Shown: positions 21,420 to 34,254, numbered from the stretch's first letter. The stretch is DNA of 64,000 nucleotides from Saccopteryx bilineata (GCF_036850765.1 NC_089494.1:61746309-61810308); one strand, 5' to 3'. Translations and numbers: made by a program. The notes: generated from the letters alone by a model not told the origin.

Positions 21420-23735
21420 ATTTTAGACAAAAATTTTAAATATTTCAAGGAGACTCTTTTTTATGGTTTCTATTACCTTTTTCTGATTCTCATTAAGTAC
21501 CTTGTAGTTCTAAGTTCCTTGCACATCCTTATAATACTTTTCTAAACTTTTTATTTAGGTTGCTTGCCTCCATTTTGTTTAGCTCTTTTTCTGAAGATTT
21601 CTCCTGTTCTTCCATTTGGGGGCATGTTTCTTTGTCTCCCCATTTTGACTGCTCATTTCTGTTTGTTTATATGTATTAGGCAGATCTGCTGTGATTCCAA
21701 GTCTTAGTAAGGTGGCTTTATAGTAGGTGTCATGTGGGGTCCAGTAATGTATTCTTCTTACTCACCTGAGCTGGGTGCTCTAAGAATGTCCCTTGTATGG
21801 GTTATATGGGCCCTACTGTTGTAATTGAGTCTTGATTGCTATTGGTCCATTCATGCAGGGGATCAATCCTCAGGCTGGCTGGTGTAAGATTCAACCCCAA
21901 CCATGGTGTATGAGCTGCTGTGCAGGTGCTGATCACAAGATGCAGAATTCACCTCAGTAGGGTTTGTTGCTTTCTGAGATCTCCCTTTGGATATGCAATT
22001 TGTGAAGCTTTTTGGATCATGCTTTGCTGTCTGAAGTTTGCCACAGGGTGTGTTAGTTCTGGGCTTCCATGAGACACTCTGGTGCAGGCTAGTATCAGCT
22101 GCTGCCTATGACTGGCCCTGGGCAACCTGTTTGGAGCTACAAAGGAATCCACAATTTGTGGCTGCCTCTGATGGGCTTGGGTATGCACAGGAAGGACCAA
22201 GCTCTTCACCACAGCTGACTTTTACTTGTACCAGGCCCAAGAGTAGGTCAGGAAAAATTCTCAAGGTACCCCAAGATCCATCTCTGCCTCCCTTCATCTG
22301 CCAACCCCCTATTAGGCTCAGCCACTGAAAGAGCCTCTGGTGTTACTCAAGTTGCATGAGGTAGATTCTTAGTGAGTCGTGAGGTAGGGGCGATTGGTGT
22401 TCACCAGGCTGATATAAGTTTAAACTCAGTACCAGTGCTGGGTCTGAGGAAACTCAGCAAATGTTCCAGGATATACAAGCTTAGCTGCCACCTGTAGGGT
22501 GCCTGTATACCTTTGTGGTAAGATGGGGTCTCAGAGGAGTGGTCAAGGTGAGGCCAGCAGAGTTTATCAGGCCCAAACAGACCAAGATTTGGCCATGTAA
22601 AGGAAAAACTCTGCACTACTCAGGTGTGTGAGGGGGAAATGGCCCTAACTCTAGAGCCACCCAACTTGGTCTCTGACATTCTGCCAGTATGAACCTGAGC
22701 TAAGCAGGGTGGAGCCTCCAGAAGTCAAAAGAATGAGGCTATTGGATCTCCTGTGAGTGGGAGGTGCAGGTCAGGCTTCAGGAAAAGTGCGTGGGGTGAG
22801 GGATGCCCTCCATCCCAGAGCCACATAACTCAGTCTCTCCTAGATTTGCCCAGCCATCAGCAGGGTGGAGCCACCAGCAGTCAGGCGGGTGGGGCTACAG
22901 AGAACTCAGGGGATGGGTCTAGTGGACCTCCCATGACAGAGAAGCACCAGTCAGGTACACAGGAAAGGGGGGGCACACAACTCAGTCACTGACACCCCAT
23001 GAGTCTGCCCAAACCCCTATCTATACCCTGACAAGGCCTCAGCAGGCTGTGAGGTCTGCAGGATGGGTAATAGAGAGTCTAGAGGATAGGACTATTGCTT
23101 TCCCTCAAGCTGATGACAAATGAAGGAGAGTGCTCCACCCAAGAAAGATGGTATCTGTGGTATGAGCAAGTAACTCAGCACAGAGATCCTTCCCAGATCC
23201 ACAAACCCTAGACTCAGCTCACACAACTCTAGTCTGGTCTGCCCTACCTCAGCTGGAGCACAGGATAAGTGACTGCAAATAAAATTTTGTGCATTGGCCC
23301 TTTAAGAGAAGGACTATGTCTCTCGCAGACTCCTGTCTCTCCCTGATGGACAGAATCCCTGCTAATTTTTACAACCAGATGTTATGTGGGTGCCTCTTCC
23401 CAGCACTAGTGCTCTGGGCTGGGGAGCTCGGATTGGGGTGAGACCACGCGTCTCAGGGGGAACTCACCCCTGCAGCTGAGATATCCCTTCTGAACCTCAG
23501 CTGCCACCTGTGGGAATGGAGCCAGCCCTTTTCCTGTCTCTATCCTTTCTACCAGTCTTGATGTGGCTTCTTCTGTAAATCTGTTGTTATAAAACTTCTC
23601 TTCAGCTAGTCTTCAGTTGGTTATTCAGGATGATTGTTCTATAATTTAGTTATAACTCCAGTCTGATCCTGGGAGGAAGTGAGTGTAGTTTCCACCTATT
23701 CTGCTGCAATCCTGGATCTCTCTCCAACATACTTA
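21420..23735 (-). repeat. Probable LINE-1 5' region (minus), family uncertain
   Basis: A long CT- and GGGTG-rich block with 'ttctttgtctccccattttg', 'gtattaggcagatctgctgt', 'ttataaaacttctcttcagc' and 'tattcaggatgattgttcta' resembles the antisense of L1 5' UTR/ORF1 regions in Laurasiatheria. It contains no intact frame. I cannot rule out an LTR retroelement instead. Confidence 0.4.
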
Positions 23736-24749
23736 TGATAAAGTTTAATTTATAAATTAGGCACAGTAACAGATTAACAACAATAACCATAATAAAATAG
23801 AACAATTCTAACAATATACTGTATGGTCACTCTCTCTTTCTTTCCCTCTCAAAATTTCTTACTGTATTATATGTAGAGCATGGAGTCACTGGACAAGGAG
23901 AAGATTCACATCCCGGGGAAGAATGAAGCAGGACAGCATGAGATTTCATTATACTACTTAGAATGTCCCACAGTTTAAAACTTATGAATTGGTCATTTCT
24001 GGAATTTTCCCTTTAAGATTTTTGGATTACAGTTGACTGCAGGTAACTGAAACCTTGGAAAGCAAAACTGGGGACCAAGGGAAACTACTGTACTAAATAC
24101 TGTGGAATTGTGCTTGGGGTGCCGTGGGTAGAGACACTTCTGTCAGAGCACCATGGTTACCTATGTGAATAGACCATCACAGACCCCGTATTCAGGAGGG
24201 GCTGAAACAGAGCAAAAGCCATGTTACAGTTTACAGCCTCAAGATCTGCCCTCACACCCCTGGTCTTGTTCTTCCTAGGACAGAGTCCAAAGACATTTCC
24301 ATTAGGAAAATGATGATGGTACTTTCTTCTCTCTCTCTTTTTCTTTCTCTTTTAAGGCATTACAATCAGTCAGGATTTACTGTTTACAGTTTGACTACTT
24401 CATAGAAAAATGTGTTTATAAAACACCCGGTAGTTGTAAAAAGGCTTGGGTAAGGCCCAGGATGTCAGATAAATATGTGTTATTTATTCAGCTGTCCTAA
24501 GCCATTACCAATCTGTTTACACACAAGGATTGTCTTTCCTCTCCTGATTTTATTCATAATATTCTTTCTTCATGGTCAGGGTAAAAAAAAAAATCTGGGA
24601 AATCAGAGCTCTACCTCCCTGAAAAACTATTCTCAAGTACAAACATTTTTTTGTGGCATTTAATGCATTCTTTGATCCTCTGAACCAGAAAAAATGGTGG
24701 CAATGCATTTATCTGGTGTAGTAAACACAATAAATGCAATAAAAGTTAC

Positions 24750-24850
24750 CTGTCATTGTAGGTCAGCAAGTATCTCCTAAGCACCTTCGGTGTACCTGGC
24801 TCACTGCATTAAGGACCTAAGATAACAGAGATTCTAGTATGTTCTCCAAG
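24750..24850 (-). repeat. L2 relic (minus)
   Basis: 'gtcagcaagtatctcctaag', 'caccttcggtgtacctggct' resembles the minus strand of the L2 3' end. Confidence 0.4.
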
Positions 24851-26496
24851 CCACAGTGTCAGAGTAAATGGTGAGCTCACTGCCTGACTTACATCCTGTT
24901 GACAGCAATTCTGCCCCCAGTGGGCTTAATGTTTGTTCTTCACTCTTATCTGATCTCCAAAGCCAAATCCTAACCCTGCCTTCTTCTCTTCAGGGACTTT
25001 TACAAGATAAGTTATGTTCACCGACTCAAATGCATTACCTTAGGCATTTTTAAAGGCTTTTAAGCTTTATTGTAATAATGGACATTTAACTCACTCAGAA
25101 TTTGATCAGGTAACTTTTCATAGGGAGATAGGCTTCCTTATTTTGTCTAATTTTAGTATTGACTATGCTGAAATCCCCTCTAGAAAGGATACCTGAAAAG
25201 GGTATTTCCACTGAGGACACATGGGGAATTTTGCTTATTGGGCAAAGGAGAAGGAATACTACCTAAAGAAGTACCTAAAACAATGTGGGGAAACCCTCCC
25301 CAGGGCAGAGACGTTGCACGGGTTTGTGCCACACTTAAGGTGATCATATTTTCCTTATTAGACACCAGGGCAGATGGCCTGACACATGGTCTGAAACAGG
25401 ACAAGGTATTGTTTTATTTGTTTGTTTGTTTAATCTGGGATGTAGGATCACCATCTTTATAGTAAATGAAGCCAGTGAGAACCAACAGCTATTTGTTAAA
25501 AGTCATTAACAATGAATCTTTGTACACTGAGATATCTAGGGGAGTGGGTGGGAAGCCTGCTGATGTCATCCATTTATAAGCCAGAGCTTCCTCACACAAC
25601 ACAAAGAGGGTTTACTAATGAGGGTTTCCTGGAAACATTGTTTTTGTCATCACCTTGCCTGCAAGGACAAAGGTGTAATCTACTGACGAAAAAAACAATG
25701 AAACTTTGCTTCCAAACAAGAGAGTCTGGGAATGAATGCAAAATATAAGAAGCAGGAGTATAATGTCAATTATCTCAATAGAATAAAAAGGCAGGAGCAA
25801 GTATAGGACAGAGCATCAGCTCTCCTTTACTTTTCCAGTTTTATAGCTACTTCTTAAACAGGTTTCAAGTATCATACTACTTTTAAATTAAATCCTCATC
25901 ACTTTGCCTGTTAATCTTGTGCATTCAATTTAAAACTTAGGAGTTTGTTTTCTTGAAAAGGAAGAGATTCAGAAATTTCAATTCCCCTAATTTTTGTGTG
26001 TGTGTGTGACAGAGACAGAGAGAGGGACAGACAGAGATAGACAAGAAGAGAGATTAGAAGCATCAATTCTTCGTTGAGGCACCTTCGTTGTTCATTGATT
26101 GCTTTCTCATATGTGCCTTGACTGGGCGGCTACAGCAGAGCAAGTGACCCCTTGCTCAAGCCAGCGACCTTTGGGCTCTGTTGGTCAAATAAGTTTGTAA
26201 ATATGATGTAAATGTTTGCTTGCTTATAGTTTGCATTGGGTGTGGGGGACAGGCTGTAAACTGGCAAAGTCCTTATAGCCTAAGGCTTAGTTTTAAGACT
26301 AAGCCTTTCCCACCCTTTTAATACTAAGATCTTTTCAACATCCTTCTAATACTAAGATCTTCTGAAAAACAAGCTTTTCCCCACACCCTTGACTGTTGCA
26401 TAATGTGGGGTGGTGCACTCTTATGAGGAATCCCATTTATGCCTCAGATCAGTGGCTTTGCATCAGAGACTTCCTTATTTGTATATTGGCTCAAAG

Positions 26497-27532
26497 CAGG
26501 GGTCCCTGTTGGGCAGATAAAATGTATTATGCTCACTTTGTTAAAGATAACACGAGGAGGCCGTTGCCCAGGTGATATTAATGTGTGTTGGGGTGGGCTA
26601 AAGGCAGGCAGAATCCTTGTAGCCTGGGGCTTGGTTTTGGGATTAAGCCTTCCCTACCCTTTTCGATGTGGGGTGGTACAATCCAATCATGCCTCAGAGA
26701 AGTGACTCTACTAGAGACTTCCCTATTTTGTATATTGGATTAGAGCTTGTGAAGCTACAATATAAAATGGGGGCAGAACAGAGTTTGTGCGGTTGGTTCC
26801 TGAGATTAGCATGAGAGAGCAGAGGAGAGTAGAGAAAGGCCACGTGGAAGAGGCCAGGAGGAGCAGCCAAGATGGCGGAGTGCTGAGTGAGATGCCAGTT
26901 TGTGTAGAGTTTGTATCTGGGATAAGGAAGGAGATGGGGAACTGAGGAGAATAAGGCTGGTGAGCTAGAAACCTTTGATTCTAGGAAACTCGGATAAATC
27001 AGTAGCTTTGTGAGCACTGAATGTGATTGGGTTTTGGAGCCCAGTGTGTGTTTTTTACTTGCCTGCCGGGTGCAAGCTAGAATTAAAGATGACAGCCCAT
27101 CTGCTTTTGGCTCCTTTGTTTCTTTACCGACTGTCCGAATCCAATGCGAACCTGCATGGGCCAGGCTGCTCTGATGGTGGCCCTGGCCATGCCTCCTGGC
27201 TTTACAGTCCCCAAACTTTTTACACAGAGGGTCAGTTCACTGTCCCTCAGACCATTGGAGGGCCGGACTATAAAAAAAACTACGAACAAATCCCTATGCA
27301 CACTGCACATATCTTATTTTAAAGTAAAAAAAACAAAACAGGAACAAATACAATATTTAAAATAAAGAACAAGTAAATTTAAATCAACAAACTGACCAGT
27401 ATTTCAATGGGAACTATGCTCCTCTCACTGACCACCAATGAAAGAGGTGCCCCTTCCGGAAGTGCGGCAGGGCCGGATAAATGGCTTCAGGGGGCCGCAT
27501 GCGGCCCGCGGGCCGTAGTTTGGGGAACCCTG
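26497..27532 (-). mobile_element. OposCharlie-like hAT inside LTR 1, split by LTR 2
   Basis: The ends are CAGGGGTCCC at 26497 and GGGGAACCCTG ending at 27532. The 8-bp flanks GCTCAAAG (26489-26496) and GCTTAAAG (27533-27540) differ at one base. It is the same family as the copy at 18061-18391, in reverse orientation. LTR 2 lies at 26507-27206, ten bases inside the end. Confidence 0.85.
26507..27206 (+). mobile_element. Solo LTR 2 inside the hAT
   Basis: It is 700 bp, begins TGTTGGGCAGATAAAATG and ends CTGGCTTTACA. The 5-bp duplication GTCCC is perfect (26502-26506, 27207-27211) and its removal restores the hAT end CAGGGGTCCCCAAAC. TATAAAATGGGG is near 26761 and GAATTAAAG, a likely poly(A) signal, near 27080. 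It has a different U3 start from LTR 1 but the same R/U5. Confidence 0.9.
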
Positions 27533-27675
27533 GCTTAAAGGCTTTAATTTCTACACTATAAAATAAGGCAGACCGGGGGCTCTATCGTGTGGTTGTTACC
27601 TGAATGGAAAGGGAAGTATATTCCCACTATGTGTATTTTCTCGCCTGCCAAGTGTGAGTTAAGATTAATGGTAAT

Positions 27676-29102
27676 TGTAATGCCAGTATCCGCAGCCACC
27701 ATCACAGCCGCCTGGCCCATGCAGGTTTGCATTAGATTCGGACTGACGGTAATGAAACAATGGAGCAAAAACTGGTGGGCCATCATCTTTAATCCTAGCT
27801 TGCACCCGGTGGGCAAGTAAAAACACACACTGGGCTCCAAAACCCACTCATTCAGTGCTCACAAAGCTACTGACTTATCCAAGTTTCAACAAAGTGAGCA
27901 TAATATATTTTATCTGCCCAACACTACCTCACCAGCCTTATTCACCTCTGTTCCTCATCTCCTCTCTGCACAAACTGGCTTCTCCTTCAACACTCCACCA
28001 TCTTGGCTGCTTCTCGGGCCTCCTCCACGTGGCCTTTCTCTGCTCTCCTCTCTGCTCTCTCCTCTAATGCTAATCTCAGGAACCAAGAGAGCAAGCTCCC
28101 AGTCTGCCCCACTTTATAGTGCAGAAATCAAAACCTTTAATCCAATATACAAAATAGGGAAGTCTCTAATACAAAGTTGCTTATCTGAGGCATGATGGGA
28201 TTGTACCACCCCACATCAAAAAGGGTGGGTGTTGGGCAGATAAAATGTATTATGCTCACTTTGTTAAAGATTACGCTGCCCACGAGGAGGCTGTTGCCCA
28301 GATGATATTCATGTGTGTTGGGGTGGGCTAAAGGCAGGCAGAATCCTTGTAGCCTGGGGCTTGGTTTTGGGATTAAGCCTTTCCTACCCTTTTTGATGTG
28401 GGGTGGTACAATCCAATCATGCCTCAGAGAAGTGACTTTGTATTAGAGACTTCCCTATTTTGTATATTGGATTAAGGGTTTGGATTTCTACACTATAAAA
28501 TGGGGACGGAGCGGGAGCTTGGGCTCTTGGTTCCTGGGATGATTAGAGGAGAGAGCAGAGCAGAGAGCAGAAGGAGGCCACGTGGAGGAGGCCAGGAGAA
28601 GCAGCCAAGATGGTGGAGTACTGAGTGAGATGCCAGTTTGTGTAGAATTTGTATCTGGGATAAGGAAGGAGATGGGGAACTGAGGAGAATAAGGCTGGTG
28701 AGCTAGAAACCTTTGATTCTAGGAAACTCAGATAATTCAGTGGCTTTGTGAGCACTGAATGTGATTGGGTTTTAGAGCCCAGTGTGTGTTTTTACTTGCC
28801 CGTCGGGTGCAAGCTAGAATTAAAGACTATGGCCCACCAGAATTAAAGACTATGGATTCTTTACCGACTGTCCAAATCCAATGCGAACCTGCATGGGCCG
28901 GGCTGCTCTGATGGTGGCCCTGGCCTTGCCTACTGGCTTTACAGTGGGAAATTCTTAGTCCTAAACTAAGCCCCAGGATACAAGGATCCTGCCTGCCCAC
29001 AGCCCATCCCCAACACACATTAATATCACCTGCATGACAGGGTTCCATGTGGGCAGCACCATCTTTAACAAAGTGAGCATAATATATCTTATCTGCCCAA
29101 CA
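27676..29102 (-). mobile_element. Solo LTR 3 (minus) inside LTR 1, split by LTR 4
   Basis: On the plus strand it starts TGTAATGCCAGTATCC and ends TATCTGCCCAACA. The 5-bp duplication GTAAT is perfect (27671-27675, 29103-29107). At about 27886-27928 a piece of the LTR's own terminus replaces the usual 'cctagaatcaaaggtttcta' segment. Confidence 0.85.
28230..28943 (+). mobile_element. Solo LTR 4 inside LTR 3
   Basis: It is 714 bp and begins TGTTGGGCAGATAAAATG and ends CTGGCTTTACA, almost the same as LTR 2. The 5-bp duplication GTGGG is perfect (28225-28229, 28944-28948). TATAAAATGGGG lies near 28494. Confidence 0.9.
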
Positions 29103-29405
29103 GTAATGATGGCTCACCAGTTCTTGGCTCTGTTGTTTCATTACCATCTGTCTGAATCAAATGTGAACCTGCACGGGCCAGGCACCTGTGATGGTGGCCG
29201 TGACTACTGGCTTTACAGGCTCAAACCAGCGACCATGGGGTCATGTCTATGATCCCACACTCATACCAGCAATCTTGTGCTCAAGCTGGTGAGCCCACAC
29301 TCAAGCCAGATAAGCCAGCGTTCAAGCCGGCAACCTGGAGTTTCAAACCTGGGTCCTCTGCATCCCAGGCTGATGTTCTATCCACTGTGCCACCACTGGT
29401 CAGGC

Positions 29406-30452
29406 CCAATCCCCCTACTTAATAAGAATGTTATGTCTAGCATAATATAATAGGAGAAAAATTTCCCTTTGTTGCCAACACTCAAAGTCCAACTCTTAGC
29501 TACGTACTTTAAGAATGATCTTGGGAAAATATTTTAACTCCAATTCTTATCCCCAATATAGAAGTCTGTAGGCCTCCATTTTCACTTTTAAGTTACTGTG
29601 TGCTTTTTCAACTTAGATCTTTTCAAAAGCTGATATTGTTAAAAATACGCCATCATAATAAGTTAATTTTGATGATTCAATATTTTATGCTATTTGTATT
29701 ATCATTTTAGCTCATTAGAGTGGATAAGAAAGACTGCCTTTTACAGGAAACTCAAGGTCAAGGTCTTTAAGGGTTGTTTTTCCTCTACGTCAGCTTTAAA
29801 TAGTAAGCAGAACCATACAAGAAGTTTACCTGAATATACCTCGCATGTTGTTTAGATTGTTTATATCTTCAGGTGATCAACTAAAAGTAGATTAAATTTA
29901 TAACCTTACATAATAAACCCAGAGGTATGGCATTAGCAGGATTGGCTATTTCAGTAGCTCAGTGACTTATTGAGGACCTAGACTCTCCTCACATTTTCAA
30001 CCCATCACCCTGGGCACATTGGTATTAATCTTAAAGCTCACTCCCATCAGAAGATGGCCACTGCAGTCCAAATAATAACCTCATACATCATCTAACCCCC
30101 AAAAGCTGAGAATATCCTCACTAAGAAGGAAAGAGTTTTCCAGACACCAGTCAAGCTTTGAAAAGTAAAGAGCTGGTCAGCCTCATAAGTGGGAGGTGGA
30201 CTATGCCAGTGTATTGAAAGGGTGGGAGGGATGGCATTTGACTAGATAGCCAACAATATTGCAATAGATGTGATTGAGAAAAATTCTATTTATATATGCT
30301 GAAGGTTAATGGAGCCTTCTGACTGTTTTCCAAGGAAATTGTCTTTGAAACAAGCTTACAAACAAGTAGCCGTTTTTTGATAAGTTAAAACAGTACAAGG
30401 GAGAGGATGTGAATGAGGTGCGTCTGGGAGGGGGGTTGTAGCTTGATGGCTG
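29406..30452. other. Unassigned intergenic sequence
   Basis: AT-rich, without recognised repeats, splice signals or RNA genes. Confidence 0.4.
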
Positions 30453-30460
30453 GGTTGAGG

Positions 30461-30742
30461 CAGAGGCGGATTTCACGGTGGGTACACCGGGCGCGCGCCC
30501 AGGCCCTGACTTCTGAAGGACCCCACAAACCCCATCTTTACCCAACTTTACACTTTTTTTCTAATGACATCAAGTTTGGTTTCATATGTGCAATTTTAAC
30601 ATTAATAGTGCATAATATTTTTTATTTATTTAAAAATATGGTTAATATGTATTTTTATTTTCCTTGTCTTGCTTTTTTTTTTTTAAGGGGCCCAATATTT
30701 TCTTTTGCACCTGGGGCCTCCACTGACCTTAATCCACCTCTA
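30461..30742. mobile_element. Non-autonomous hAT, 282 bp, perfect 8-bp duplication
   Basis: Ends are CAGAGGCGGATTTCACGG at 30461 and TTAATCCACCTCTA ending at 30742. GGTTGAGG is duplicated perfectly (30453-30460, 30743-30750). GC-rich ends (GGGCGCGCGCCCAGGCCC; GGGGCCC) enclose an AT-rich middle. It resembles Tip100-type hAT derivatives, but the name is not certain. A truncated copy lies at 40957-41082. Confidence 0.8.
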
Positions 30743-30778
30743 GGTTGAGGGGAAGTCAAAATGAAGAAAATCTTTCAG

Positions 30779-31165
30779 GCCCTGGCTGGTTTGCTCAGTG
30801 GTAGAGCGTCGGCCCGGTGTGCAGGAGTCCTGGGTTCGATTCCCAGCCAGGGCACACAGGAGAAGTGCCCATCTGCTTCTCCACCCCTCCCCCTCTCCTT
30901 CCTCTCTGTCTCTCTCTTCCCCTCCCGCAGCTGAGGCTCCATTGGAGCAAAGTTGGCCCGAGCACTGAGGATGGCTATATGGCCTCTGCCTCAGGCACTG
31001 GAATGGCTCTGGTTGCAACAGAGTGACGCCCCAGATGGGCAGAGCATTGCCTCCTGGTGGGCATGTCAGGTGGATCCCGGTCGGGCGCATGCGGGAGTCT
31101 GTCTGACTGCCTCCCATTTCCAACTTCAGAAAAATACAAAAAAAAAAAAAAAAAAAAAGAAAGAA
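30779..31165 (+). repeat. SINE family A
   Basis: Full-length copy with a 28-base A-run. AGAAAATCTTTCAG is duplicated perfectly (30765-30778, 31166-31179). Confidence 0.92.
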
Positions 31166-31199
31166 AGAAAATCTTTCAGCAATGATAATTAGTACCTGC

Positions 31200-33055
31200 T
31201 AACATCAGTTGCCTTCCTATGGAACTACACAATGCCATCTATAAAGTGTACATGCCAAAAAACCCAAACCAAATCAGATTAAACATCTAGACCTAACATA
31301 GCTTACAGGAAGTTCAGGGAACAGAGGAACTTGTTAAACAACACCACAGGGAAGGAATCAGCAAACATCAGAAATGATGGAGGAAATTTGACCTCACTGG
31401 ATATTTGTGGTATGTTTTATTTTGCTTTTGAGAGTACACCTCTTCATTTTGCTAGAATTGCTGAATCCAAATATGTGTTTATGTTTTTTAAAAGAGTTGA
31501 TACCTTTTAGCGATACATGCTGAAACATAGCAGAAATGATATACCATTTGAGATTTACTTCAAATGCCTCAAAATAATCTAGTGGAAGAAGGGGGCACCA
31601 GGGGTCTGAGGGGATGACTGGATGTGAAGACTATGAGTCACTTATTCACTTTCAGTGAATCCTCTGTTCATTTTAAGAAGGTAAAAACCTGGTGTATTCA
31701 GAACCAAGAAACTTAATTGTTAGACTTTGTTTGCTTGCTATAACTGGAAAAAAAATGTAAGCCTCTTAACAGCAATAAGCCAGTTTTCCTCCACTATGAC
31801 TTTATTATTTCAACCCTCAAAAAAAAAAAAAAAGTGACACAGACAAAACAGCACAAACAGTATCCAACTTTTCTCAAAAGTATGAGTGATGAAGATAACC
31901 TCCAAGCTCCAGGTTTTTGCAAACAATCAATGAGGATGGCCCCTGATAAGGCATCTAAACAACACATCTGATACATCGAGTATTTTCTTGAACATACTGC
32001 AACATCTCCTAGACTTCTACTTGAGTAATTTTTAAAGTAGCTCAAGAAACCAGTTTGGTTATCACTTTTATCAGAATGAAATAGTGACAAGAGGTGGAAA
32101 AAAACTGGGATGGGGATGACCTAGCAAAGACAATACAGACCTGAAGGAAATTATACAATTGTCCCGCTTTGCTAAAGTTCACAGGACAACACTTTCCTTT
32201 TACAAAAGACCTGCATTAGTACCCATTTTTTTTTCTTTTTTTTTTTCTTTTGCTAACAGGGAGAAATCTGAGGAGGATTTTCACTTTTATGAAAAAAGAC
32301 ATTAAGCCAAAATAGTAACCAGCATTTGTTTTGCAGCGAGCTGTTCCAGAGGCAGCACTCACCCTGAGCAGCGAGAATGGTTCCACCAAGCTCCTTCCCG
32401 GGAAACCACATTCAGCATGTCAGCATGGCTTTGAACTGTGTCTGTGAGCATCTGTGCTTTAGTCTCTCAACCTATTGGTCAGCAGAATCGCCTAAAGATT
32501 TAAACTAAATATTTTCATCTCCATCTCCACTGAATCAGTCTTAGCCAGGGAAGGAGAAAGTAAGGAGCTAAGGTAGAACTGTTTTTAAACTCTGCATGTA
32601 ATAGTCAGGTTTGGGCACTGCTGTGGAGAGCACGGAGTTACCTCTCAGTACTTCTAAGTCATACCACTCACCTGTTCAGAACCGTAAAGAGAAGGGAAGA
32701 AAAGTCTCAGGGGCCCCAGCCTGCTTCCCACTTACCTGGAAAAATGTATCACTTCTCAGTTCTCAGAGCCCTGTAATCTGGGCCAACCAGTTAAGAAATT
32801 CAGACTTCCACACAAGCTGGTGATTCCTCCAGTATGTAAAAAAGAAAAGAAAATTAAAAAAAAAAATACACTGATTAGAACCCTAAGTATCAAGTTTTAC
32901 AAATAGCTAATTTCATTTACTACTAATAATGTCCTTAGAAGATTGGCATTGGGAGCATTTTGTAGTTGAAGAAACTGCGGCTGATAAAGCGGTAGTGTGG
33001 TTTTCCAGGCCTCCTCCGTGGTTAGTCGCAGAGTTGGGACACAGAACCTAGTGGG
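31200..33055. other. Unassigned intergenic sequence
   Basis: No SINE or transposon ends recognised. A weak MER5/MER20-like patch may lie at 32457-32540 ('cagcagaatcgcctaaagat'). No exon structure seen. Confidence 0.35.
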
Positions 33056-33064
33056 ACAGAATGG

Positions 33065-33065
<1 letters not shown>

Positions 33066-33095
<30 letters not shown>

Positions 33096-33476
33096 CTTAA
33101 GCTGGAAAGGGGAGAGACAGTCAGACAGACTCCCGCATGCGCCCGACCGGGATCCACCCGGCACGCCCACCAGGGGCGACGCTCTGCCCACCAGGGGGCG
33201 ATGCTCTGCCCCTCCGGGGAGTCGCTCTGCTGCAACCAGAGCCACTCTAGCGCCTGGGGTAGAGGCCAAGGAGCCATCCCCAGCACCCGGGCCATCTTTG
33301 CTCCAATGGAGCCTTGGCTGCAGGAGGGGAAGAGAGAGACAGAGAGGAAGGAGGGGGTGATGGAGAAGCAAATGGGCGCTTCTCCTATGTGCCCTGGCCG
33401 GGAATCGAACCCGGGTCCCCCGCACGCCAGGCCGACCCTCTACCGCTGAGCCAACCAGCCAGGGCCAGAATGGATT
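33066..33476 (-). repeat. SINE family A (minus)
   Basis: Minus-strand tail (T-run) at 33066-33096 and head ending GCCAGGGCC at 33476. AGAATGG repeats on both sides. Confidence 0.9.
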
Positions 33477-34254
33477 ATTGACGTAATCATTTGTGCCCTG
33501 TTCTTATTTATATTGGAGGTTTATTTGACAGAAGGAAATGGTGATTTTCTCCTTTTTTCCCACTCTCAAAGGGAACCTGGCTTTTTGTTCTAAGGCTCAG
33601 GTTTCTTTTATGCTAAGGTGAAAGAGGCTTAAGAGCTTCTATGTGTTTCAAAAGCTATTCTGGAAAAAGCGCCAACCAGGACTTTGAGAGTTCCTGGATC
33701 TTCCAGAAAAGAAGCTGGAATTAACTCTAAAAAGGGAGGAGATGAAAGGCAATATTTCACAGAAAAGACAGATATGCCTCTATCCTGGGAAAATAGGTTC
33801 CCCAGAGGCTGGAGGGAGGCGTGGACATTTCCTACGCCCAAGTGTATAGAGTTTCCCACTGCACTACAGCTGTAAAAGAGCAAAGAAGCGCCAGCCTCAA
33901 GCAAAGTTAGGCAGTTGTCCCATCTTAAAGCCTGACTCACAGGGAACCGCAGGAATAGCAGGAACTATCATTCACCTTGAAGCTATAGTGTACCAGGAAT
34001 GTTTACCCCTGAGCCCTGAGAGCCTTCACGGGGTGTCAAGCAGGTGGCAGCCCTGCCCGTGCAGGGTTTTCCTCCCTTTTCCATCCCCCACAGCTGGACT
34101 GATATCACAAAAAGTTGTACTTGTATACAGAGCCCTTGGGGATCACACTCAGAGACTTAGCTCTCTGCTCACAGAGTGTGGTTACCTGCTCACAGACTCA
34201 TGGCATGTAAAGCATCTGGTTTTTATCAAAATAAAAAACAAAGTAAAAGAAAAC

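Larger units (their letters stand above)
26179..29217 (+). mobile_element. Solo LTR 1 (ERV-type), split by a hAT and another LTR
   Basis: It begins TGTTGGTCAAATAAG and ends GGCTTTACA, TG...CA ends typical of LTRs. The 5-bp target duplication GGCTC is perfect (26174-26178, 29218-29222). Its own sequence is 26179-26496, 27541-27675 and 29108-29217. A TATA box (CACTATAAAA, near 27555) and an R/U5-like part follow. No internal viral genes are attached, so it is a solo LTR left by recombination. Confidence 0.85.
25996..29405 (-). repeat. SINE family B (minus) split by an LTR nest
   Basis: The tail half is 25996-26178 and the head half is 29218-29405, ending GGTCAGGC. The broken sequence joins cleanly at 'ctttgggctc / ggctcaaacc', which is the 5-bp duplication of the LTR inserted between them. 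Outer flanks CAATTCCCCTAATTT and CCAATCCCCCTACTT are the SINE's own duplication. Confidence 0.85.
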
